From Fidelibacterota bacterium (GTDB lineage Bacteria; Bipolaricaulota; Bipolaricaulia; UBA7950; UBA9294): 5,116 nucleotides of DNA. The stretch covers positions 1-5,116 of the forward strand of contig JAJRTG010000008.1 in NCBI GenBank assembly GCA_024278395.1, in the 5' to 3' direction. A program made the position numbers and the translations under genes. Under the pieces are notes generated by a model. That model saw only the letters and a list, made by a program, of their open reading frames with translations. It was not told where the DNA came from and did not search any database. Shown in pieces: positions 1 through 4,775 of this stretch (position 1 is its first letter; each line of letters starts with the position of its first letter).

Positions 1-1445
1 TCCGAGTGGAGGTAGCGCGCCTTGATCCCGAGCTCGACCAGGTACTCGGTCAGGTCCTCGGCCATCCGCTTGGTGAGGGTGGTGACCAGGACCCGCTCCC
101 CGCGGGCCACGACCTTCCTGATCTCCCCCACCAGGTGGTCGACCTGCCCGCGCACCGGATGGACCTCTACCTCGGGGTCGACGAGCCCGGTGGGGCGGAT
201 GATCTGCTCCACGACCTTTTCCGAGTGGCGCAGCTCGTACGGTCCCGGGGTGGCCGAGGTGAAGATCACCTGGTTCAGCCTCTCCTCGAACTCGGCGAAC
301 GTGAGCGGGCGGTTGTCCAGGGCGGACGGGAGGCGGAACCCGTACTCGATCAGGGTCTCCTTGCGCGACCGGTCTCCGTGGTACATCCCGTGGATCTGGG
401 GGATCGTCTGGTGCGACTCGTCGATCACCAGCAGGTAGTCGTCGGGGAAGTAGTCGATCAGGACCGCCGGCGGCTCGCCCGGGGCGCGGCCGTCGAGGTG
501 GCGGGAGTAGTTCTCGATCCCGGAGCAGTACCCCATCTCCTGCATCATCTCGATGTCGTAGCGGGTGCGCTGCTCCAGGCGCTGCGCCTCGAGGAGCTTT
601 CCCTGGGCGCGCAGCTCCTTCAATCTCTGTTCGAGCTCCTCCTCGATCGACTCGATCGCCCGGCGGGTGCGGGCCGCCGGGGTGATGAAGTGGGACGCCG
701 GGTAGATCCGGACGGAGTCGGCCTCGCGGATCGGGTGGCCGGTGATCGGATCGAGGATCGTGATCCGGTCGACCTCGTCCCCGAAGAACTCCACCCGCAC
801 GATCCGCTCCTCGTAGGCCGGGATGATCTCCAGGGTGTCGCCGCGGGCGCGGAACGTCCCGCGGTCGAACGCGACGTCGTTGCGCGTGTACTGGAGCGCG
901 ATGAGACGGCGCATCACCTCGTCGCGGTCCATCTCCGCCCCGCGCGTGATCTCGATCGACATCTCCCGGTATGTGTCCGGAGATCCGAGGCCGTAGATGC
1001 AGGAGACCGAGGCGACGATGATCACGTCGCGCCGCTCGAACAGGGCCGATGTAGCGGCGTGGCGCAGGCGGTCGATCTCGTCGTTGATCGACGCGTCCTT
1101 CTCGATGTAGGTGTCGGTCTGGGGGATGTACGCCTCCGGCTGGTAGTAGTCGTAATAGGAGACGAAGTAGTGCACCGCGTTGTGAGGGAACAGCTCGCGG
1201 AACTCGTTCGCCAGCTGCGCGACGAGGGTCTTGTTGTGGGCGATGACCAGGGTCGGGCGCTGCACGTTCTGGATCACGTGAGCGATGGTGAACGTCTTGC
1301 CCGTGCCCGTGGCCCCGAGCAGGGTCTGGAACTTAAGCCCGTCCAGCACCCCTTCGGTCAGGGCCTCGATCGCCTTCGGCTGGTCCCCCCGTGGCGTTAA
1401 TCTATCCGAGATTTGAAATCCCGCTTTCTCTCCGATTCTTGGCAT
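1..1445 (-). CDS. uvrB: UvrB, excinuclease ABC subunit B (3' end cut by window edge)
   Basis: UvrB is the DNA-damage-verifying, ATP-dependent subunit of the cytoplasmic UvrABC nucleotide excision repair machinery. It receives lesions from UvrA and recruits UvrC. The frame runs open from an ATG at 1445 to the left edge and gives 481 residues. Seen in it are the N-terminal RLTPRGDQPKAI signature, Walker A GATGTGKT (about 44-51), the damage-probing beta-hairpin YYDYYQPEAYIP (about 97-108), the Walker B-like DESH (342-345), helicase motif TSATP (396-400), and YLHS at the cut. UvrB is usually about 660-680 residues, so roughly 180 residues (last helicase motifs and the C-terminal UVR domain) lie outside the window. 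Two in-frame ATGs lie six bases apart (1451 and 1445). The inner one is preferred because AGGA (1451-1454) sits five bases before it. The gene is markedly GC-rich, unlike the genes to its right. Identification is essentially certain; the exact start is less so. Confidence 0.97.
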   Translation of the reverse strand, partial: MPRIGEKAGFQISDRLTPRGDQPKAIEALTEGVLDGLKFQTLLGATGTGKTFTIAHVIQNVQRPTLVIAHNKTLVAQLANEFRELFPHNAVHYFVSYYDYYQPEAYIPQTDTYIEKDASINDEIDRLRHAATSALFERRDVIIVASVSCIYGLGSPDTYREMSIEITRGAEMDRDEVMRRLIALQYTRNDVAFDRGTFRARGDTLEIIPAYEERIVRVEFFGDEVDRITILDPITGHPIREADSVRIYPASHFITPAARTRRAIESIEEELEQRLKELRAQGKLLEAQRLEQRTRYDIEMMQEMGYCSGIENYSRHLDGRAPGEPPAVLIDYFPDDYLLVIDESHQTIPQIHGMYHGDRSRKETLIEYGFRLPSALDNRPLTFAEFEERLNQVIFTSATPGPYELRHSEKVVEQIIRPTGLVDPEVEVHPVRGQVDHLVGEIRKVVARGERVLVTTLTKRMAEDLTEYLVELGIKARYLHS

Positions 1446-1457
1446 GCTCATCCTAGG

Positions 1458-1468
1458 CTACATGGTAG
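1458..1468. repeat. 11-bp palindrome overlapping the putative uvrB -10 box
   Basis: CTACATGGTAG is a perfect 4-bp inverted repeat (CTAC/GTAG) around a 3-base centre. It covers the proposed -10 hexamer and lies just before the uvrB start. Its position suits a repressor site, and uvrB is under SOS (LexA) control in many bacteria. However, it matches neither the CTGT-N8-ACAG nor the GAAC-N4-GTTC LexA box. A short palindrome of this size can occur by chance. Confidence 0.25.
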
Positions 1469-1490
1469 TACCTCAGGGGTAAAGGATCAA
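1462..1490 (-). promoter_or_regulatory. Candidate sigma-70-type promoter for uvrB
   Basis: On the minus strand, TTGATC (1490-1485) and TACCAT (1467-1462) are separated by exactly 17 bases. Each matches its consensus hexamer at four of six positions. Transcription would begin near 1455, giving a very short leader of about 10 bases before the ATG at 1445. The match is moderate and the short leader leaves little room for a Shine-Dalgarno, so this is a tentative call. An upstream promoter with read-through is an alternative. Confidence 0.4.
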
Positions 1491-1708
1491 CAGGAAAGGA
1501 TGCGATGAGCTTGCAGGACTTGCGGGGTTGCCCACTTCAGTGAAGCTTGTGAGCGACGAAGAGGAGGCCGGTGATGACATCTCGAAGCAGTTTCGATCAG
1601 GGAAAGTCTAACGCGAGAATCTATCCCGTTGCGGGGTACCGAGGCCGACGGTCCTCAGTCGTACCTCGTGGAGCCACCCGCACCCCTTAAGCGGGCCCCC
1701 TTCGGTCG

Positions 1709-2140
1709 CTATCCGGCCTTCACCGAGAGGCGCACCGTGTCGTCCGACAGGTTTATATCCTCGACGGTGCACGCAGCCGTGATCTTGGCCGAGCTCGCCC
1801 AGGTGGGTGTTCCCTCCTTCGACGCGACTTCTATCATTGCCAGACCGTCGCTGTCCGTGGTTACGGAACCGGAAGCGGGGTTGAAGACAACGTACTGGCT
1901 GGTGGAAGAGAAGTTCACGGTTACACCGGCCAGGTTCGCATCGGTACCGGGTACGCTCACCTTGTATTCGATGTTGCCCGGTGTCTTTGTGATGGCGCTG
2001 GGCACGGTTACGAAAGCGCCGGCGATGGATACCTTCCCCGCGCTTCCGGTCCATGTCCCTATGAAAAAGGCAAGGGTTATGAATCCAGCGGCGGCGATAC
2101 AGATGATGATAAAGCCAGGGATGCTAATAAACTTTTTCAT
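1709..2140 (-). CDS. Small membrane-anchored or secreted protein with one bacterial Ig-like domain
   Basis: The protein has 143 residues. It starts with a short basic N-terminus (MKK), followed by a strongly hydrophobic stretch at about residues 8-28 that would act as an uncleaved anchor or signal peptide. The remainder, about 36-141, is rich in Ser, Thr and Val and has alternating beta-strand character. It contains VTVNFSSTS...VVFNPASGSVTTDSDGLAMIEVAS, a pattern typical of Big_1/invasin-like Ig domains (the TTDxDGxA turn before a long strand). The protein is therefore expected to face the outside of the membrane as a single Ig-like module, which is unusually small because such domains normally occur in tandem in large adhesins. 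The ATG is supported by GAGG about five bases upstream (AGAGGGAAAA then ATG), and by a near-consensus promoter. The lone Cys in the domain (C124) has no partner there; another Cys, C14, lies in the hydrophobic segment. It appears to be a single-gene transcript. Its specific role is unknown. The gene call is good, and the domain assignment rests on pattern recognition. Confidence 0.8.
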   Translation of the reverse strand: MKKFISIPGFIIICIAAAGFITLAFFIGTWTGSAGKVSIAGAFVTVPSAITKTPGNIEYKVSVPGTDANLAGVTVNFSSTSQYVVFNPASGSVTTDSDGLAMIEVASKEGTPTWASSAKITAACTVEDINLSDDTVRLSVKAG

Positions 2141-2178
2141 TTTTCCCTCTTTACGGAGCTAGATTTGTGAACGATATC

Positions 2179-2207
2179 AGTATAACCACTAAAAACAGTA
2201 AAGTCAA
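2179..2207 (-). promoter_or_regulatory. Near-consensus promoter for the Ig-like protein gene
   Basis: On the minus strand, TTGACT (2207-2202) is followed after exactly 17 bases by TATACT (2184-2179), each five of six to the sigma-70 consensus. Transcription should begin around 2172, giving a leader of about 30 bases that contains the Shine-Dalgarno. The flanking DNA is AT-rich. The promoter means this gene does not need read-through from arsM, whose stop codon is 160 bases upstream. Confidence 0.72.
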
Positions 2208-2369
2208 ATTTACAAAAATCGACGATACTATCAGAAATAATACGCTTCAAAGGGAGGATCAGAACGGGCTTCAGTGTTGTATGCCCTCCATGCACCCCCC
2301 TAGCCCTTCGCGTCGCACAGCCGGCGCGGCGGAGTCTCTTTATTGGGTGTCTCCAGCTTGTTGCGGGGG

Positions 2370-3191
2370 TTACTCCGGCTTGACCGCCCGCACGCTGATG
2401 CTCGCGATCGAGCGTGCCGCCTCCGCGACGAGATCGGGGGAGGCCCCGGTCTTTGCGGCGAGGTCGCGGGCGGCGGTTCCGGTGAACAGTGTTTCGATGG
2501 ATGTCTCGTGTACGACCTCCACCTCTTGGAAGCCGGCGTTCTCTATCGCTTCGAGGTATTCCCGCTTCAGACTCGCTCCCGCGACACACCCGATGTACGC
2601 TTCGATGGAATTTCCTATCGATTTCGGGAGGGCCTTCAACAGGACGATGTCCAAGACCATCAGACGCCCGCCTGGCCGGAGGGCGCGGTACGCCTCCTTG
2701 AACACCCGAGCCTTGTCGGGCGAGAGGTTGATGACGCAGTTGGAGATCACCACGTCGACGGAGCGGTCGGCCACGGGAAGGTTCTCGATCTCGCCCAACC
2801 TGAACTCTACGTTGTCGTAGCCACCGTTGCGCGCGTTCTCTCTTGCCCGATCGATCATCGCCGGGGTCATGTCCACGCCGTTCGCTGCTCCGGTCTTCCC
2901 GACAATGTTCGCGGCCAGGAAGCAGTCGATTCCGGCGCCGGATCCGAGATCCAGCACCACTTCCCCTTCTTTAAGGGACGCAAGCGCGGTGGGGTTGCCG
3001 CACCCGAGTCCCAGGTCGGCTCCCTCGGGAATGGCCTGAAGCTGACCGTCCGTATAGCCGATCTCCTTACTATCGATCTGCTGTAGCCGGTCATCCCCGG
3101 AGTCACAAGCCGGGGAACGGCAAGACCTCCCTTCTTCAGTGATTGCGCCATAGCGCTCCCTTACCGCTTTATGAACGTCTTTCTTCTTCAC
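2370..3191 (-). CDS. arsM: Arsenite S-adenosylmethyltransferase (ArsM type)
   Basis: The 273-residue protein is a class I SAM-dependent methyltransferase of the ArsM family, which methylates As(III) stepwise in the cytoplasm to methylated, often volatile, arsenicals. SAM-binding motif I is DLGSGAGID (81-89), with VDMTP (106-110) as the acidic loop after strand 2. ArsM marks are LGLGCGNPTAL (C64), SNCVINLSPDK (C152) and IGCVAGA (C202). By family knowledge these three cysteines fit the conserved As(III)-binding thiols (Cys72, Cys174 and Cys224 of the algal enzyme). Extra cysteines C24 and C29 lie in GRSCRSPACD, where many bacterial ArsM proteins have adjacent cysteines (SCC). Start is GTG at 3191, supported by GGAGG at 3200-3204, eight bases upstream; no better start is seen. 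It begins one base after the stop of the AbrB-like gene, so the two are almost certainly co-transcribed and translationally coupled. No ArsR, ArsC or arsenite pump gene is nearby. Activity on another metalloid is possible. Confidence 0.92.
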   Translation of the reverse strand: MKKKDVHKAVRERYGAITEEGRSCRSPACDSGDDRLQQIDSKEIGYTDGQLQAIPEGADLGLGCGNPTALASLKEGEVVLDLGSGAGIDCFLAANIVGKTGAANGVDMTPAMIDRARENARNGGYDNVEFRLGEIENLPVADRSVDVVISNCVINLSPDKARVFKEAYRALRPGGRLMVLDIVLLKALPKSIGNSIEAYIGCVAGASLKREYLEAIENAGFQEVEVVHETSIETLFTGTAARDLAAKTGASPDLVAEAARSIASISVRAVKPE

Positions 3192-3192
3192 G

Positions 3193-3468
3193 TCACAAAC
3201 CTCCGGTTGATTGCGGTGTCTCCTCCATCAGGGGGCCGAGCACCCCCCGCATCATGCCGGCTAGTTCTTCCGCCTTGGTCAGCAGAAGGCAACAGCTCTT
3301 GCCCTCCTTCTCTAAGCTGGTGACCACCAGCTTGTCTCCGGCACGGAGGCCCATCTTCTCCCGGAGCTCCTTGGGGAGCACCATCTGTCCGCGGGCATCG
3401 ATGCTGACAACGGCCTCCACCTTGCAGCATGCCGGCTCACACGACTGCGTCTTCGTTTCCTTTTCCAT
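3193..3468 (-). CDS. AbrB/SpoVT-fold DNA-binding protein with paired cysteines (HgcC-like, 'HgcAB-associated' family)
   Basis: The 91-residue protein has a swapped-hairpin AbrB/MazE/SpoVT domain at about residues 16-63: VEAVVSIDARGQMVLPKELREKMGLRAGDKLVV. A helical tail follows (KAEELAGMMRGVLGPLMEE). Such domains dimerise and bind DNA. The CCKVEAVVS start, the CC near residue 60 and the GPLMEE tail resemble proteins annotated as HgcAB-associated (HgcC), which are found beside mercury-methylation genes. Here hgcA and hgcB are absent from the window and the partner is arsM. Cysteines C10, C14, C15, C59 and C60 are many for so small a protein and could bind As(III), Hg(II) or another thiophilic metal; that is inference. 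The ATG is well supported by AGGAGG (3474-3479) five bases upstream and a near-consensus promoter. The arsM Shine-Dalgarno lies inside the last codons. It may autoregulate the operon, in the place usually taken by ArsR. Certain as an AbrB-fold gene, less certain as HgcC kin. Confidence 0.9.
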   Translation of the reverse strand: MEKETKTQSCEPACCKVEAVVSIDARGQMVLPKELREKMGLRAGDKLVVTSLEKEGKSCCLLLTKAEELAGMMRGVLGPLMEETPQSTGGL

Positions 3469-3511
3469 CGCCGCCTCCTGTTATCAGAAAAATCAGATAC
3501 TTCTAATATTA

Positions 3512-3540
3512 ATCATAATCCCGAATAGTTCGATTGTCAA
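3512..3540 (-). promoter_or_regulatory. Strong sigma-70-type promoter for the AbrB-like/arsM operon
   Basis: On the minus strand, TTGACA (3540-3535) is a perfect -35 box. It is followed by a 17-base spacer and TATGAT (3517-3512), five of six to the -10 consensus. The predicted start is near 3505, giving a leader of about 37 bases that ends with AGGAGG. A promoter this close to consensus would be strong unless repressed, which fits an inducible resistance operon. The spacer holds an 11-bp palindrome and the -35 is the first of three 16-bp-phased repeats. Confidence 0.8.
3522..3532. promoter_or_regulatory. Palindrome in the promoter spacer, candidate operator
   Basis: CGAATAGTTCG is a perfect 4-bp inverted repeat (CGAA/TTCG) around a 3-base centre. 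It lies wholly between the -35 and -10 boxes of the AbrB-like/arsM promoter. With flanking bases the symmetry extends imperfectly (AATC-GAA on one side, TTC-GGGATT on the other). A repressor bound here would block RNA polymerase. The AbrB-like protein encoded just downstream is the obvious candidate, but a chance palindrome cannot be excluded. Confidence 0.35.
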
Positions 3541-3574
3541 GGTTTTTCTAAGACAAGGCAATGCGCAGACAAGG
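3535..3574. repeat. Three direct repeats at exact 16-bp spacing reaching into the -35 box
   Basis: On the plus strand TGTCAAGG (3535-3542), AGACAAGG (3551-3558) and AGACAAGG (3567-3574) begin exactly 16 bases apart. The last two are identical, and the first differs at two of eight positions. On the minus strand this reads CCTTGTCT, CCTTGTCT, CCTTGACA, with the third copy containing the -35 hexamer. The array suits a protein that binds repeated half-sites upstream of the AbrB-like/arsM promoter. No protein is known to me for this motif. Confidence 0.4.
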
Positions 3575-3634
3575 ATTCATTTTCTGATTTTTAGTTCATT
3601 ACAACGCGACGTCCACGCTAAAGAAAATAAGCTA

Positions 3635-3650
3635 TGTGACTTTCTGTGAC
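3635..3650. repeat. TGTGAC direct repeat, one helical turn apart
   Basis: TGTGAC occurs at 3635-3640 and again at 3645-3650, a 10-base period that places both copies on the same face of the helix. TGTGA is the half-site of CRP-type regulators, but those sites are normally inverted repeats, so the link is weak. It lies about 37 bases upstream of the proposed -35 of the polyferredoxin gene. Confidence 0.2.
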
Positions 3651-3686
3651 CTCAACGTCTCCTGTAATTCAACATACGCGCTTGCA

Positions 3687-3715
3687 TTGCCAAGGCTCTC
3701 TCCCAGGCTTATCTT
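3687..3715 (+). promoter_or_regulatory. Candidate promoter for the polyferredoxin/DUF2202 genes
   Basis: TTGCCA (3687-3692, five of six to the -35 consensus) and TATCTT (3710-3715, four of six to the -10) are separated by exactly 17 bases. Transcription would begin near 3722 and leave a leader of roughly 115 bases before the ATG at 3839. The long leader and the weak -10 make this tentative. A start nearer the gene, for example around the TATGGT at 3784-3789, is an alternative without a good -35. Confidence 0.4.
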
Positions 3716-3838
3716 TTATGAGACGAGTCTGGTGCTAGAACATTACGGTTCGAGATGGCATACTTACTTTTCAAGGAAACGATATGGTATGTGAAATGTA
3801 GACGCAGCTTACAATCTCTGGTCAGGAGGAACTGAACA

Positions 3839-4684
3839 ATGCCTAAGCTCAACCCTCTTCTTTTGGTGAAGCTTGTTCTGTGGGTGGCTGCTGTTGTGTT
3901 TGCTACCTACCTGTTGCAAAGAAGGAAGGTATCTGCTCGGGTGCGGGTGCTCATGCTCGCGGCTGGTGTAATGGTGTTTGGAGTTATATACGGCTTTCTT
4001 GTACACGGCGGGCCGAATCCGAGCCCGGTCCTTTCCCTACGCGGGATCCTTTTCTCATTGTTGGCCAATCACTCCGTTGCGCTCCCACTTTTGGGGATGT
4101 TAATCGCTTTGCTTGTGATTGGGATCGTCTCTAACAAGGCAATATGCGGATGGGGATGTCAGTTAGGATTGTTGCAGGACCTTTTGTTTCACCTTCCGAT
4201 GCCCAAATGGAGGCCGCCGTTCTGGTTGAGCAACGGTGTACGGACCCTTGCTTTCCTGGCGCTGATCGGAGGAATAGCGTTGGCTACGTTCGATTGGATT
4301 GCTCCGGTCGATCCGTTCATCCTGTTTTCGTTCAAGATAGTTGTCCCTGCGTTGTTGTTCGTTGGCGTAATTCTGATCGCCAGCTTGTTTGTCTATAGGC
4401 CGTGGTGTCAGTTTCTGTGCCCATTCGGATTGGTGAGCTGGGTGCTGGAACAGGTTAGCGTACTCCGGCCACGGATCGACAAGGAAGGTTGCTTGGGTTG
4501 CAAGCTCTGCGTGGATGCGTGTCCCACCGGTGCGATGGCTGATTTCTACGATGATAAGAAAATCCACGTCGATTGTTTTTCTTGTGGGGCATGTATTGCA
4601 GCATGTCCTCGTGAGAAGGTACTAATGTGGCGCGGGCCGAAGAGGGTCCGCCCTCAGGATGGCATAACACCGAAAATAAAATAG
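3839..4684 (+). CDS. Membrane-bound polyferredoxin, NapH/CcoG-like 4Fe-4S protein
   Basis: The 281-residue protein has about five membrane segments (near residues 7-27, 37-57, 79-98, 134-151 and 165-187). Conserved paired-cysteine motifs CGWGC (C103, C107) and WCQFLCPFG (C190, C194) are typical of the NapH/MauN/CcoG group. A C-terminal domain follows with two complete 4Fe-4S motifs: CLGCKLCVDACP (C218, C221, C224, C228) and CFSCGACIAACP (C246, C249, C252, C256). Proteins of this group pass electrons between the quinone pool or cytoplasmic donors and extracytoplasmic acceptors. The Arg-rich basic stretches (RRKVSARVR, residues 28-36) fit loops on the cytoplasmic side. No heme-binding CxxCH and no CcoG Ig-like tail is seen. 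The ATG has AGGAGG nine bases upstream, so the start is good. The next gene follows by 91 bases on the same strand and is likely co-transcribed. It is too long and too hydrophobic to be HgcB (about 95 residues). The electron donor and acceptor are not shown by the sequence. Confidence 0.9.
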   Translation: MPKLNPLLLVKLVLWVAAVVFATYLLQRRKVSARVRVLMLAAGVMVFGVIYGFLVHGGPNPSPVLSLRGILFSLLANHSVALPLLGMLIALLVIGIVSNKAICGWGCQLGLLQDLLFHLPMPKWRPPFWLSNGVRTLAFLALIGGIALATFDWIAPVDPFILFSFKIVVPALLFVGVILIASLFVYRPWCQFLCPFGLVSWVLEQVSVLRPRIDKEGCLGCKLCVDACPTGAMADFYDDKKIHVDCFSCGACIAACPREKVLMWRGPKRVRPQDGITPKIK

Positions 4685-4775
4685 ATTCCTCCCATATTAT
4701 ATCGTTAATTTTTTGGCGGTTTTATGGTGCATGTTGCGTCTCAGAGCCGGCTACCGATACGGAGGTGGTCGTACA

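Larger units (their letters stand above)
3488..3592. repeat. 10-base inverted repeat pair bracketing the AbrB-like/arsM promoter
   Basis: AAAAATCAGA (3488-3497) and its exact reverse complement TCTGATTTTT (3583-3592) lie 85 bases apart on either side of the promoter. The left copy overlaps a 9-base-period direct repeat of ATCAGA (3483-3488 and 3492-3497) in the mRNA leader. The symmetric placement could allow binding of one protein at both sides with looping. The AT-rich content makes a chance match plausible. Confidence 0.3.
3469..3838. other. 370-bp divergent intergenic region without a gene
   Basis: This spacer separates the minus-strand AbrB-like/arsM operon from the plus-strand polyferredoxin operon. 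It holds the strong leftward promoter near 3512-3540 and its surrounding repeats, a weaker rightward promoter candidate at 3687-3715, and a TGTGAC direct repeat between them. No reading frame with a credible start, Shine-Dalgarno and protein-like composition is seen, and no tRNA or recognisable riboswitch. A GGTTCGA near 3748 resembles a tRNA T-loop but has no supporting stem. The stretch is AT-richer than the surrounding genes. Confidence 0.7.

Noticed and set aside
6..1400. Long plus-strand open frame (464 codons) opposite uvrB
   Set aside because: It is the antisense shadow of a GC-rich gene; its product is low-complexity in Asp, Leu, Val and Arg, and UvrB motifs are unmistakable on the other strand.
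1505..1611. Two tiny plus-strand frames (12 codons from ATG 1505; 23 codons from GTG 1540) that might be a leader peptide or gene remnant
   Set aside because: Too short to judge; one has a partial Shine-Dalgarno, but there is no attenuator and no plus-strand gene downstream.
1628..1655. Imperfect hairpin (ACCG/CGGT) downstream of the Ig-like gene as a terminator
   Set aside because: The stem is only about four base pairs and no T-tract follows on the minus strand.
1608..2054. Minus-strand open frame (148 codons) overlapping the Ig-like gene
   Set aside because: Arg-rich shadow in another frame, with no signal or domain; the 1709-2140 frame has a promoter, Shine-Dalgarno and a protein-like sequence.
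2137..2589. Minus-strand open frame (150 codons) overlapping the arsM 3' end and the Ig-like promoter
   Set aside because: Out of frame with arsM, crosses a strong promoter and ends at the next start codon; its composition is not protein-like.
2343..3086. Plus-strand open frame (247 codons) opposite arsM
   Set aside because: No Shine-Dalgarno or recognisable domain; the minus strand encodes a clear ArsM with SAM motif and As-binding cysteines.
3740..3765. GGTTCGA resembling a tRNA T-loop
   Set aside because: The flanking bases do not pair as a T-stem, and no acceptor, D or anticodon arm is found.
3839..4684. HgcB, because an HgcC-like gene is nearby and the protein has two 4Fe-4S motifs
   Set aside because: HgcB is a small soluble-type ferredoxin of about 95 residues; this protein is 281 residues with several membrane segments, and no HgcA corrinoid protein is present.
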